Assembly (NCBI GenBank): GCA_018466975.1
Contig: CM031562.1
Coordinates: 2,852,001-2,916,000 of the forward strand
Source of the DNA: Sparassis latifolia
Lineage: Eukaryota > Basidiomycota > Agaricomycetes > Polyporales > Sparassidaceae
Reading direction: 5' to 3'
DNA length: 64,000 bases
Each line of letters starts with the position of its first letter. Positions within the stretch are counted from its first letter, which is position 1. A program made the translations under genes and the position numbers. Below, one piece after another: positions 53,092 to 64,000 of this stretch. Below the pieces are notes generated by a model, which saw only the letters and a program-made list of their open reading frames with translations, was not told the origin of the DNA and did not search any database.

Positions 53092-55441
53092 ATAGGTGTG
53101 CATCTGCGCGACACTGCCGCAGACCGGTACCGACGCTGCAGAATGGATCCATTGTGAGTGCTTTGCGACAACACCCTGCGCCAGCAACGACAAATATGAC
53201 TGACGACAATTAACCGACTCTTCAGGATGCTGCAAAAAAATCACCACGACATATCCTCGCCAGAGAGAGGTTGGCAAACAAATAAGTGAGCCAGGAAACC
53301 CGAAGATGCTGGAGAGGTGAGAGACTGAGCAAGAAGGACTGACAGCTCGACTCCCTGCATGGCACACTCCGCATGTACCACATCTCGCGGGGGTCTCACG
53401 ACCCCTGACACCCCGGATCAATTCTCGAGTTCTCCTTCTCTTTGCAAATTGCTCTTCTTTTTCAGGATCCGTGGAATTAATGTACACTACTGCCACAAAC
53501 TGATCCAACACACATGAAAGCCCTTCGGAAACTATAGACTGGCAATTGCCAGAGGCATCCCAAGCATAATCAATGGTTCGATGTCCGAGATGGCTGCACC
53601 ACGCACATCAGGACACGCTCCGTTAATTCGGACAGAAGACGCTAAGCCGCTTATTACTTATAGGTTCTATCACCGCTGCAGGTGAGAGCTAGAGTCCCCC
53701 GAAGGGACGTGTCCTTCGTAAAATAGCCCGTATCATCCCGGATGATATAATGTGCTCTCCCAGAGCCATAAACAGGGCAGGTAGAGGCCAGGGGGGGTGC
53801 GGCGAACTCATGGCAAACGACCGAGATGAAGCGACTCGCTATCCCGATATATAGACTTCTCGCATCGATACACATGGTTTTGGCTGTGAGAGTGCTTCCA
53901 GCGGAGGCAGCCACAGGCAGTAACCGCGATCACGACTCTATGTCATGCGTATCAAAAGCGCCGGCGTGTCCCCGCTAGAAGGTTTGAACAATTGAGCATC
54001 ATTCCCCTTGTTGCATATACTTGGTCGCCTGAGGCCTGTGCACTGCCAGCCACAATCATCGATATCTCGGCCTCATTGCATGCAGATAGTCATAGGGAGC
54101 ATCGAAAGAAGACATGGTGAGAGGCTGATGTTAAGATCCGAGTAGCGCTTGGAGCCTGAGCAGCGAGTTGGTGAACCATGGGGTATAGATGTCAGTCCTG
54201 GTCCTGGGGCTAATGCTACTCTCGAACCGGTTGCGAGACGAATATTCGATGCGAGACAGCGCTGCTTGCAGCTACGATCTCGAGCACTGAAGTCCTTGTC
54301 CCTCCAGGTCGGATGTTTCTAGGGCCGATCAGACGTAACATGAGACGCCGACAATGCGGCAGGCCATAGTGAAGTACCGCCATGAGTCCAGAATTCGGCC
54401 ATGTTCTCCTAGGTAAATTCGTCAAGGGCCCCAGGCCTTGCATATAATACTGGGGTTGTCCAGATCATGTCAAGTCTGACGTTGCAGGTCATCAGATCAC
54501 GGCCGTTATTGGTGAAACGGATCAGAGAATCCCTTGAGCAGACACTCCAAACGAAGACTAGCGGACCGACGATTGCAAAGGGGCCTAAAATCTGCATAGA
54601 TATGACCAAGACGCAGATGCTGAGAATAGACTGACCATAAATGAGCTACATGCACAGCCCTGTCGAACGCATCCGATAATCACCCTCGCAAACGCGTTCG
54701 TGTGGGGGTTACATTGCTAGGCGGACCGGTCGACCGGCCTATGAGACGACCAAGCTAACCGAGACAAGAACCATCGGCGTTAACACACGTAGACGATGGG
54801 TGCAGAGGACAATTTACTCACGTGAGCCATAGGATCGTCATCTTCAGCCATGCATAATTCGAGGCAGATTATATGCACAACCGAAAACCGGCATCAGGCA
54901 TTCACTCGGAATATGTAGGACGCTCCGATGCATTTTCATTCACTCCCGTCTCGTTTACTTGGCGGAACAGAGGCCTCTTGGCGTAGACGCACTATGGGGA
55001 TTCCACCGTTTTCAGTGTTCACCAGGCTGAATGAATTCGAAGAGTATATTCTGATATTTCTCATTCGGAAATAGCTAGATAATGCATGAGATCTACGATA
55101 TCAGATAATTATCTGCGAGTCTACGACCACTTACGATGAGGAGCCTTCATGCATCAAAGTGACGCCTCAGACACGAAACTGTCGACAAGGTCAACTAGGA
55201 GTGGATAGCTGGACATGCACAACCTAGATGATGCGGGTAAGAGGCAGAGTTGCGTCGGGGGATGAAACACGAGGTCGTCCCTTATGTAGAGTCACCGGCG
55301 GCAATTCGCGACGCGACGGATCGACGTCACGGGCTCGCGTCGATGACGTCATATTTCATTTTCGGCGAGCCGAAGGATCGGAGACGCCCTACACCGACCA
55401 ATAGCAATTAAGTAGAGGTCAATTAGTGTCCTCAACAAATG
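53092..55441. other. Long gene-poor stretch
   Basis: No complete gene found. A minus-strand frame at 54609-54409 encodes a hydrophobic segment (VISMQILGPFAIVGPLVFVW) followed by about 40 ordinary residues and could be a remnant of a membrane protein; no partner exons were identified. The remaining frames are short and mutually overlapping. Confidence 0.35.
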
Positions 55442-56041
55442 GATAATTCTATTGGGAAACCCTCAGAAACCCGGAAACCCCAAGAAACCCCGGGTTTCTG
55501 AGGCTGCTCGGAGAAACCCCTCAATTTGGAAACTTGCGGGGTTTCCCTCTCCGGAGGAAGTTTCGGACTCCGGCCGGACGCCCTCCTGGGGCGGCCATGT
55601 TGGCATCATCGTTTGTGTGGGAAGGCAGGGCAGACTCACTCCTCAGCTTCTCATGGCAGTTGACGAGAGATCGAGAGACCTTGCCTGCATGCACTCTCCA
55701 TATTCTTAAAGTAAATTTTCGCAAGAATGGGAGAGGGAGAGGAAAATTGGCACCCGCCGTAAGCGTTGTCAGTCCCGCCCGACGCATCCTGTTCACGTAC
55801 ATAGAGTGTACCGAGCTCCTGTGTGATCGGTAAGCCCCGAATTCACTTACAATTTCGCAGCGAGGCCTCTGCTACGGGGAGGTCGCACTTTACTCACTTT
55901 CAGAAAGAGACTGCAAGCGCGGCTCCCCATCAAAACCGGCCGGCTGTCAACGGTCTCCCTTGCACAGAAACCAGGTTGCTGAGCAACTTAAGGGGGTTTC
56001 TGGGGTTTCCGGGTTTCTGGGGGTTTCTCAATAGAATTATC
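55442..56041. mobile_element. Terminal-inverted-repeat element, 600 bp, with GGGTTTC-rich ends
   Basis: Starts GATAATTCTATTG and ends with its reverse complement; the inverted ends match over about 49 bases composed of GAAACCC/GGGTTTC-type repeats. The 11-base string CTCAACAAATG flanks both sides (55431-55441 and 56042-56052), a target duplication. Eleven bases is at the long end for Mutator-like elements. The inside has no transposase. It lies between two genes without disrupting either. Confidence 0.88.
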
Positions 56042-56168
56042 CTCAACAAATGCACTGGTCTTGCTTAGCAGAGTACTTCAAAGTAATGTAACATACTACA
56101 GCTTATAGGTCTATTGCAAGCACTCATTGATTTCCTTTATGTGTTCTCTGAAAGACGTCGATGCCCAT

Positions 56169-57221
56169 TCAAGTTTTGGTGAGTGCACCAAGCATGACTG
56201 CGGTGACGATAGAGGACAACAAATTCACCTTCAAAAGATTCAAGTCACTCTCAATCCCAAGCTTGAAAGAAAACAACACGCACCTGGTTGTTGCTGAGGA
56301 TATCAACCCCACTCACGACCTTGACCTCCGCATCTACCGCAGGCGCGGGCGACTCGTCTGTCAGGATACGCTTCGTTGCGGCAGAATACCGTGTGCTCTG
56401 GATAGTGGCGCCCATGAGCGAGTCAAGCAGTGACCCCATTCCACCTGCCGCAGTCCCCCACGCCAGTAGGGGCAGCAGAACGTCCACCCATTGGACCCTG
56501 CATGCGCTGCTTTCCACGAGCAGAGAGACGGCGACGGTCAATCCCATTATAAGTCCACCACCGAGAGACGCGAGCGTGCCTGTCACAGACATCCCGCCGT
56601 TCGTCCCTGGTGGCACGGGCTTCAACGTCGTGATGAGGATTGGGGGCGAGCGAGACAGGATGCCAAGCTCTGAGGCGAGAGTGTCACCCAGGCAGCACGC
56701 GAAATGGCTGTGTAATTAGATACATAGATAAGTACAGGAGCACAGACACGGTCAATTCACTAACCCCACAGTTACGAAAAGCAGCGGGCGGCTCCATGCA
56801 GCACTCTCGGGCGGTGTCAATGGACACCACTGTGCGAATTCGTACGGCTTCTGAGGTTCAAACGCACCCGCCAGAACAAATGATGCAAGTGACTTGGGCA
56901 CAAAGAACGCGCTCCAGAGGATACTCGCGACAAGTGCAGAAAGCGAGTTGCACAGCACCTGCGCTGCGGACCTGTACCCTGCCTCCTGGTGCCCGTCTTC
57001 GAGCGTCGCCTTCAGCTGCTTCCCGATCTTTGTCGCGCGTGAGCCGACTAGATAAAACACGATCAGCGAGACACCGAACACGCGTAGAGGAACCGCCATC
57101 ATGACGAAGCCCACAACGAAGGCGGCGAGCGCGCCCGAGGGGAGAGCGAGCGTTTGCGAAGGCCTTGGAGTCCGAGGCCAGCTGCGAGAAAGAACGGGAT
57201 GAGGGGGATAACTGCGAGCAT
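56169..57221 (-). CDS. TMEM19/DUF92-family integral membrane protein
   Basis: Polytopic membrane protein of the DUF92 family, relatives of which include plant VTE6 (phytyl-phosphate kinase); the fungal role is not known. From 57221: MLAVIPLIPFFLAAGLGLQG (membrane segment 1), AAFVVGFVMMAVPLRVFG, the family motif FYLVGSRATKIGK, KSLASFVLAGAFEPQKPYEF, then after an intron CCLGDTLASELGILS, TNGGMSVTGTLASLGGGLIM, and GSLLDSLMGATIQSTRYSA. A last intron precedes the terminal exon with VNLLSSIVTAVMLGALTKT and the stop at 56169-56171. At 57139-57142 one base is missing from a G run (C on the coding strand), shifting the frame inside SLSPSGALAAF; otherwise intact. Confidence 0.85.
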
Positions 57222-57526
57222 GCCGTCCTCGTTGGTGTCCTTGTCGCCGTCGTCGATAATGAGCTTGGGACGCCCATGATGAGTGAGTTTAGCCTCACCA
57301 GAGAAGTGAAGGGCGCCTACTTGTCTGTATTGAAACTCAGTTATTATTCTTGCTTGCCTCTTCAAGTTGCTACACCGTGTGTGAGCTTCAGGAAAGAATC
57401 CCCCCTTTTTTGTCTTTATTTGAGACCTTATTCTGAACCTTCACAAGAGTGTCATTCTTCATGAAGTATTGGCCGAGCATGTCGGGCAAATCGTTACAGT
57501 AACATTTACAACCTTCGTTCTCGAAG
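57222..57526. other. Flank of the TMEM19 gene
   Basis: Upstream of the TMEM19 gene; nothing recognised. Confidence 0.3.
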
Positions 57527-58085
57527 TCAAATATTGGCCCAGCAGGGACTTGGAGGCGTCTGCTTGTGCTTCAGGACCGCCATGATGTAGCCAGTCGTTT
57601 CGCGAAATACAGTACGGGCGTCGTCCATCCCACCCTCGAGGATGACTCGACGGGCGCGCTTCTAGCGCGACTACTGTAGGTGAGTGCGTATTATGCAGAG
57701 TGGAACAACTCTTTCCTCCTATCTCGTAGAGGCTGGTTCACGAGCCTAAGTACGCTTCGCNNNNNNNNNNNNNNNNNNNNNNNNNNNNNNNNNNNNNNNN
57801 NNNNNNNNNNNNNNNNNNNNNNNNNNNNNNNNNNNNNNNNNNNNNNNNNNNNNNNNNNNNCCGGGCGCTTTTACCTGGCACAAGGTAATGTTTCTCAGTG
57901 TCCAGAAGGGCTTCAGGTTTCTGACATAGTGCAGCCGCACTCTTCGCAACTACGCCCGGATCATCTGCGAATGTGAGTTTTCTCCAGAGCTCGCCGGTGC
58001 TAGCTAACGCGTTTTTAGATTGAGGAGACCTGTCCCAGCTTTACCATTGGAGGGTCGAAACGCTCGTAAGAAAGAAGTGAAGCAG
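57527..58085 (-). CDS. Fragments of an unrecognised gene spanning the assembly gap
   Basis: Left of the gap, a minus-strand terminal exon (57665-57527) reads VILEGGMDDARTVFRETTGY, IMAVLKHKQTPPSPCWANI and stops. Right of the gap, an exon after an intron acceptor near 57972 reads DDPGVVAKSAAALCQKPEAL, LDTEKHYLVPGKSAR and could join, through an 80-nt intron, to FLRAFRPSN near 58060. Both look like protein and share strand and order, so they may be one gene whose middle is in the gap. I do not recognise it; joining them is inference. Confidence 0.35.
57761..57860. other. Assembly gap, 100 N
   Basis: A run of exactly 100 N, the usual placeholder for a gap of unknown size. Features on either side may be incomplete. 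Confidence 0.98.
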
Positions 58086-59743
58086 AGGGGTGCGTTTGTA
58101 GAAAACTTCGTGAAATGAAGATAATCATGCGCGCGCGCGATTGAGAACAAATAGACTGCGTAGATCTTCATAATTATAATCCTTTCACCGACGGATTACT
58201 TGTACCTTTGTAGATTAACCCTACTGTATCTAGATTACCAGATCCGATCACTCACTCCACGCGAATCGCGGCCAGCAGTTGCCGTTCCAGGGAGTGCATT
58301 CTTGGCACTTGCGATGTTTGGCTGGGCGACGCGCGTACCTCCTCCTCGCCTTCTGTTTGCTTTCACTGCTTCGCCAATGGCGCCGTCTCGTTTAGGTGCT
58401 TTTGCTCCGCGTTACGCGAGCTCGGGTCTCGGATTTGATACCATCGCTAAAGGCACAGGTTGGCTGAGAAACGCCAGAAAAAACCATACACTCTTCCATA
58501 GGTGCGCGGTCGCTCTGCCCATGTTTATAAATTGTCACAGCCGAGAAGGCGCTGTAGATTTTCTTATGCTCTATCGGTACTCTTCTGGCGAGTCGCCCGA
58601 AATATTAATTGTTGTAGAAGCGCTGGGTTTGCCTTGCGCGTCATCATCCCCGGCGACGCTCTGCGCCTTCGCCAGTGTCGAGCGGGAATACGAACGAATT
58701 CCACTGCATTGTCGCATGTCGTGAGCGGGCTGGTTTTTGGGATTGCAGAGGCGCTCAGTATGTGGGTATCTATTTTCTATCATCGAGCGCGAGCTTTGTT
58801 CCATTGCAGATCTCGAATTCTGGAATGGCAATCTGACTCCCACCCCACAGCTCCTGTCGCCCCAGGAAGAATCAAAATGTCCGCCTTGGAACATCCAAGC
58901 ACCCTTGGTACGCCTGTAGAACGTGCCCAATCGATGGCGCGCGTCATCGCTGACCACGGCACCCGCATGGGTTCGCGGAGCGTTGTAATCATATCCAAAG
59001 ACGACCGAGGTGCCGATCCTGCGAGGTGCCGATCCTGCCCGAGGTCGTCAAATGAAGTACGGCCAGTGGGCGCTCGAATCTAGTGGGTTGTGAAAATGAG
59101 CATCGCCCGTTTGCAATGACTGACTTTTAAGCCCAATTCAGCGTGTTTTAAGCTTTGATCAGCTTGCAACGCCGACTTATCGAGCGACGAGGCCAGCAAT
59201 CGTGCATACCCTCTTGCTACTCGCCCTAATCGTCCTTCAAGCAGCAGCCTCAATAGAGCCTCGTGACGTCCACTTCGAGTTCTTTGATCCCAAACGCGAT
59301 ATCGAACACCTCTTGCTCAAATGTCCCCTCACACTCCCACGATCGGTGACTTTATCAAACTCAGGGGTGACACCGTCAAGTGTGATGACTGTAAGAGCGA
59401 CCCGTGCACCTTCCAGGTCCGCCTGCATCCTTTTCTTTTCTTATTGAAATTGATTGGATGGATCACAGTACTGACTGCCCGCGTTCTTGAGACGTGTCGC
59501 GATCCCATCATTCTTTGTTTACTTACCCATGCTCTGTCCGATCTACCGGGAAGTTTGTACTCGGGACGTGTACTCGGAACGTCGCTCTGTTTGGCGAGCG
59601 TGTTTGCTCTCCATCCGTTGCGTTATTCACTTCATCTCCCACGCAACTGAGATACGTTTGGCTCACACACGTTCTCTACATGTAACGAAGCTTTCCCCCG
59701 GTCCAAAACTGCTCTGGCAAGATCGAGGAATGGCAGTTTTCCA
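58086..59743. other. No gene recognised
   Basis: Short frames only. The right part may include worn upstream sequence of the non-LTR retrotransposon relic that becomes clear from about 59744. Confidence 0.35.
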
Positions 59744-60362
59744 TTGGGTGAGATAGAGCCATTGAGTATGCTGTACCATTTCGACACAGCATTCCTCAAT
59801 GCTAACCCAGAGAACACAGTAGACATCGCATGGACCCCCGGCCACAAGGGCATCATAGGTAATGAACTTACTGGCAAACTCACCAAACAGGCGACTGAGA
59901 TCCCTGGGGGCCCAACTAAGGTCACACACGCTCACGCCCTTCGCCGCGCAAATGAAAAGGCCTTCGAAAAATGGACCGCCAAGTGGAAACGCACCGACTG
60001 GTCCTTTCGCAAGCGTGGACCGTTTACCCCCGCAGACTCACGCACGCAAGCCGTTTATTGAACTCTCGAGGGGTTTTTTCTTGGAAGACTTGTGCAATGC
60101 CGCACAGGACATGCTTTCCTTGGCGAGTATTACTAGCATTTTGTACCGTCTGAACCGGTTGACTGCCCATGTGGTGTACTATTTCAGTCACGCAAGCATA
60201 TACTACCAGCTTGCCCGAGATACGACAGCTCCCGACATATACTACGCGAGGCAAGCAAAACCATCGACATCCCTACCATCCTCGGCACGCCAGCCGGGAT
60301 CGATGCGCTCGGACACTTCCTAAAGGAGAGTAGGGCCTTGACGAAGACAGGCAAGAAGTGAG
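59744..60362 (+). mobile_element. 3' coding remnant of a non-LTR retrotransposon (RNase H and C-terminal domain)
   Basis: VDIAWTPGHKGIIGNELTGK at about 59821-59880 is the end of a retrotransposon RNase H domain (the TPGHxGIxGNE signature). After frame changes follow CRTGHAFLGEYY (about 60095-60130), HFVPSEPVDCPCG, HIL-type and CPRYDSSRHILREASKTIDI, then PTILGTPAGIDALGHFLKES and a stop near 60360, the usual C-terminus of fungal LINE-like elements. The frame breaks at least twice and the reverse transcriptase is absent, so this is a 5'-truncated dead copy. Its 3' flank to about 60780 may be the element's untranslated tail. Confidence 0.75.
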
Positions 60363-61409
60363 CAGAGGCGAAGCTCGCCAGATGGGAGGATGAGGAGGAA
60401 CACATACAGGACAACAACTCCGACAACATGCGGGGACACCGGCGACACCGCGAAGACGACCCTGCCGACAACGATGAGGGCGACGACACATAGGCGAGCC
60501 ACTACGAAGCTCCCTCACGGTACTAGCTACACGGCGAAGTATCGTTCCCCCTCTACACACTCCAACACCTAACGACACGCGTGCACCAGGGGAACAGAAT
60601 CGGGTTGCGCCCCTGGTAGAAGAAGCTGACGCCCCCCACTTTTCTCTTTTCTTTCCTATGCCTTTCCCCTATCTTTATGACTTATTCAACATGCGCTATG
60701 ATACACGCGTTACGACACGACACCGAGGATCACCTCAACATGTCCTCTTCGTCCTGTCTCTGAATCAATCAATGACGACACCCCTGGCCTCATCAAAGGT
60801 GCCAAACTTCAATTTTCTACCTAAGCCCTCATCCTCCATGTGCTCATACCCTTCGTGTTGGTGGCCAGCGTGAACTTCCATGTCTTATCGCATGAGAAGA
60901 GCTGCTCCTTGGAAGAGACTTGTTTTAGGCTGTCGACCACAGACTCGAGGCTTGTGCCCTTCCTTGGGTGCGAGGTGAGCGCGGGCGGTAAGCGGCGGCG
61001 TGCCGAGCTGGGCTAGCCCGGGCAGGCACTCTACCTTGAGTATCCCAGGGCGTGCTGTGATATTTCGATGGCATTTGCTATTGAATGATCACGAGCGATG
61101 CTTGCGCTGCATCCCGGGGTGCAGATCCACTCTCACTCGACGCCGCCCAATCATTTATCCACAGTCTCGATTTCCCATGAACGCGAGTAGTTTCAGGCTA
61201 GAACTAGAACGACACGGTTGTTATTAGCCATTACGGGCGACGCGGTCTTCCCTCCATCCACAGCAGAGGCATTTTGCAAAATAGCTATTGTGTGAAATAT
61301 AGGTATAATGTATTTTGAAAAAAGAAAATTCATTATGCCAGGGTTAGAAGGTTATTGCAGATTCTAAATAGATTCTATTTAGGCAATATATTTTATGGGT
61401 AGGGTACAC
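60363..61409. other. Probable retrotransposon tail and spacer
   Basis: 60363-60780 is probably the 3' untranslated part of the LINE remnant. On the minus strand around 60940-60820 a frame reads like the end of a protein (VSSKEQLFSCDKTWKFTL) but has no recognised partner exons. Confidence 0.35.
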
Positions 61410-61588
61410 ATGACATGACAAGACAGACGATAGGAGGACAGGACGTGACGGGACACGGCAGACATGACGCGGGCAGGACAAAGGGACAGGACGTGACGGG
61501 ACAGAAGGACAGGACGTGACGGGACAGAAGGACAGGACGTGACATGACAACCGGACATGACAGGACATGACAGGACATGACAGGACAA
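61410..61588 (+). repeat. Minisatellite of GGACATGACA / GGACGTGACGGGACAGAA units
   Basis: Imperfect tandem copies of a unit of about 10 bases: GGACATGACA three times at the right end, and a longer unit GGACAGGACGTGACGGGACA repeated in the middle. The array is purine-biased on the plus strand. Seen directly. Confidence 0.85.
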
Positions 61589-61920
61589 CTGTTTTTTCCA
61601 GGGAAATCCTTAAATAATTTCCTACATGTTTTTCCCTGGGAGTTATTTTCATTGGAAGATTTTAAAACTTTTCTTCGCTTATTTCCCAGAAACAAAAGGG
61701 AGAAATACACAAAGATTTTCCCCCTTTTTTCCCACGATAAAAACGAGAAAAATGCACTAAGTATTTCCACGCCCCTTTTTACCTCATCATTTTTCCACGG
61801 GAACAAAGCGGTAAATGTTTTGTTCTTTTCCCTGACATTTCCCACCGCATTTCCCGTGGAAACACTTTTTTGATTTCCACAAGTTTTTCCCCGTTATTTC
61901 CAGTGGAAAAAAGGGGCTAT
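61589..61920. repeat. TTTTCC/GGGAAA-rich low-complexity segment
   Basis: About 330 bases built from many TTTTTCCC and GGGAAA words in both orientations, so it can fold extensively; its ends (TTTTTTCCAGGGAAAT left, reverse complement of a similar string right) are loosely inverted. A GTCACGTCC word right of it is the inverse of the minisatellite unit. It may be a worn inverted-repeat element. Confidence 0.5.
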
Positions 61921-62324
61921 GCGTCCTGTGTCAACTGTCACGTCCCGACGGCTTGGACGGTGCACGTATCGCTATAGAAACTTGGAGGAGAGAAGGAGCT
62001 CCCACACCACGAGGACTCTCAGGGTGCGCGCCATGCTACTCCGAGAGTAGCCGAGGGTTGTATCGAAGGGATGGGCTCATTCATCCTGGATGTTCAGGCT
62101 CAGGGTTCAAGCGTGCATCGTTGAGGTCGATGCGAGTGTGGCGCAGAATGCATAGGGAAGTGTACGCAATGTGAGCAAAACGGTTCGCGCTACACTGACT
62201 TTCAGAACAGGGTCTATATATATATATGTATCATGGACAACTGTACAAGCGAAGGAAACCACATCAACCACCAAGAGAAGGGGATACCTTTACAGCCATG
62301 CTCGTCCGACAAACGCGTCGTTTC
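61921..62324. other. Spacer with a short TA microsatellite
   Basis: No gene recognised. A TATATATATATA run lies near 62215-62226. Confidence 0.35.
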
Positions 62325-63006
62325 TTAATGCGCGCCCCACCGGTGCTGAACGGCCGCTGAAAGCTCAGTGCGCATTTTCTTCATCAGATCCTCGTGAGAC
62401 CCGGCTATTGGGTGAAACCAAGGGGCCAAGTCCCCAACGCGCACAGAGACCGTCAAGAGGTTCACAAAAGAGTTGGCAAAAGCCACAAGCATATCAGTTT
62501 TCGCAAAGGAGCAATTAATGAAATGGAGCTCCGTGACATTATTGAAGAGTGCGGCCAAAAGTTGAAGGTCTTGAGTGCTGGGCGGCATAATCCAGCCCCA
62601 GTCTGCCCCCGTAACCCTGATGACTTGACATTGAGAGACATCTTCGTGATCCGTGGAGATTGTCTCTACCCAGTTGGTGTCTTTCCACTCTTTTGCAGTG
62701 AACTTGGACCACATGGTAACTTCTGAATCTGAAGCCGATTACTGAGCCAACCTTCAGATAAGGAGATGTACCCCACTCACTGCTAGAATGACTTTCTGTG
62801 GACTGCTGCAGGGCATTTTCTCGCAACAGAGGTTTAGACTCGATCCTATGGGCAGTCTGCATTGACGATACCGACTTCGTGAAGATCCCTCTACTGGCCA
62901 CGTAAGAAAAGTCATTACCTCTCTGCAGAGGCAGCGGGATTATACAGTGGAGGCATACGTCAACGGCACGAAAGGAGGAGGGCGAAGGAGATGGAGTAAA
63001 GTACAC
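62325..63006 (-). CDS. F-box/LRR-like protein fragment
   Basis: The minus frame 62714-62325 reads MWSKFTAKEWKDTNWVETIS, LQLLAALFNNVTELHFINCS, MLVAFANSFVNLLTVSVRVG, in the style of the many F-box-like proteins of agaricomycetes (a leucine-rich comparison of strings such as VTELHF). An upstream exon from 63006 can join through an intron with donor near 62780 and acceptor near 62733. The product would be short for the family (usually 400 or more residues), so it may be a truncated or decayed gene. Confidence 0.4.
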
Positions 63007-63801
63007 AACTGCTCATCTTATATACTTAAGCGTCCGCGCCAGTGGCCGCCATTGGCCTTTCAAGCACGTCTGGCGTGCACTCGGCCGTTGCCGATCATTC
63101 TAAACCATTGTCTCTATGGCACGACGTTGTTGTAAGCAAAACAAATGAATAGGCGGCCACAAAGTTCCCTTACTGCTTTTGAGTCGCTTTTGTTGTATGG
63201 TCCAGAGGGATAGTCTAGGCAACTCCCATTATCATGCGCGTACAAGCATCATGCGACACGGAGCGGGTGCTATGCACGCAGCAGCAATTACGCACCCGGG
63301 TATTATTCGCACCTTATGAGTGATCAGCCGTGAAACGTAGACGAATAACTGTGGACGCAATGCCTTCGATACCTTCGCGAGCACATCGAACTTCTGATGT
63401 GTATCCCGAGATGGTATAGGTACCAGTTAGTTAGAAGCCATGGGCCACATGTGAGGGCACAGTTGCGGAGAAACAGTAAGTAGATTATCATGGTCGCAAA
63501 GTTCAGGAATGATGGCGCCATTCTTTGGCAGGAATCTCTGGTATCATGCCGCAAAGATATAACGAGACGTTGCTTCATGGACGTGATGCAGGGTGATGTA
63601 TATATGCAGCGCCAGCGGACGGACCTTCACAGAGGTCGATACAGAGCAGTAGTGGCGGTGAAGGGGGTACAAGCAAACAAAAAAAAATTAATGTGGAGAG
63701 GATTGTGTACGTATACACCCATTTGCCTGCTCCGACATCAACGTTTGCGGCCGTATCCACTCCGTAGCACGATCACACGCAGCAGATTCGCTCGTGCAAA
63801 G
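63007..63801. other. No gene recognised
   Basis: Short frames only, on both strands. Confidence 0.35.
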
Positions 63802-64000
63802 CCACCTCTCTACTTGAGTTTTGACTACGATGATGAAATCGGGCGTGCCATCTACGTTCTCCAAGGAAAGCATTCCGAAGCCCCAGAAGGAGTAGCCGAA
63901 AGCCTCCAGCATCTGGAATCTCGAGCCTCCGAACCGGTAGTTCTCCAAGTGCAGGATGGCGACATGATTGAACTTTCAGGCCACTCGATCAAAGTCTTGA
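63802..64000 (+). CDS. Partial exon at the right window edge, unrecognised
   Basis: An open plus frame without a start runs to the edge: LYLSFDYDDEIGRAIYVLQG, APEGVAESLQHLESRASEPV, VLQVQDGDMIELSGHSIKVL. It reads like a genuine acidic protein and probably begins at an AG acceptor near 63801. The gene continues beyond the window. The minus-strand frame opposite it looks less protein-like. Confidence 0.4.

Noticed and set aside
53092..53511. In-frame extension of the proline/serine-rich protein upstream of 53091
   Set aside because: The extra residues have a different composition, no good start context, and the ATG at 53091 begins sequence of consistent character. Kept as a note only.
55442..55500. 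Telomere-like repeat array
   Set aside because: The GGGTTTC-like words are irregular, occur inverted at both ends of a 600-bp element with a target duplication, and are internal to the scaffold.
58200..58724. 174-codon plus-strand frame right of the gap
   Set aside because: Composition and lack of any motif suggest chance; overlapping frames on the other strand are equally long.

Overview
The window looks like nuclear DNA of a mushroom-forming basidiomycete (Agaricomycotina). The evidence is many short introns (about 45-70 nt) inside every conserved gene, a fungal-type FunK1 protein kinase, an AIM9-type mitochondrial phosphotransferase, a BTB-domain protein of the agaricomycete style, and a heavy load of fungal transposable elements. 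No bacterial operon structure, tRNA or rRNA was seen. A run of 100 N (57761-57860) marks a scaffold gap.

Left third (0-22 kb), gene-rich and mostly metabolic: an aldo/keto reductase (496-2613, +), an amidase (3537-5926, -) with a decayed partial duplicate beside its 3' end, an AIM9-like phosphotransferase (6719-8607, -), a short-chain dehydrogenase (9317-10231, +), a FunK1 kinase (11323-14274, +), a decayed second copy of the dehydrogenase (14795-15374, +), a coiled-coil protein with a 13-step GX3 repeat (15432-16791, -), a ruined FAD monooxygenase (about 17500-18490, +) and a BTB protein (20950-21933, -). The oxidoreductases, amidase and monooxygenase relic could once have acted together, but there is no backbone biosynthetic gene.

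Middle (22-47 kb), repeat-rich: foldback and terminal-inverted-repeat elements (22082-22455, 23023-23209, 26955-27169), a Mutator-like non-autonomous element with 9-bp target duplication carrying a solo LTR in one arm (24924-26430), a broken protease-like gene (27515-29204, -), two copies of an unnamed acidic-tailed protein family (29805-30368 and 31724-32260, -), and a three-level nest. In the nest a transposon-type gene (34501-44594) was split by a Ty1/copia element (37581-43047), which was itself hit by a second solo LTR (40173-40810). A companion transposon-type gene ends at 46446.

Right third (47-64 kb): the third copy of the unnamed family (47495-47995, -), a full C2-domain gene (48760-50325, +) whose 3' coding end also survives as short relics beside two of the unnamed-family copies, a proline/serine-rich protein (50837-53091, -), a 600-bp inverted-repeat element with 11-bp target duplication (55442-56041), a TMEM19/DUF92 membrane protein (56169-57221, -), gene fragments around the gap, the 3' end of a non-LTR retrotransposon (59744-60362), a minisatellite (61410-61588), an F-box/LRR-like fragment (62325-63006, -) and an open reading frame running off the right edge.

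No complete, clearly novel multi-gene system was found. The best leads are the unnamed three-copy family with its C2-tail relics, the protease-like family whose copy here is broken exactly at its serine motif, the layered transposon history with intact target duplications, and a cluster of GC-AG introns in two neighbouring oxidoreductase genes. Exon boundaries were worked out by hand from splice signals and frame. Four conserved genes each carry one apparent single-base frameshift, which may be assembly error.
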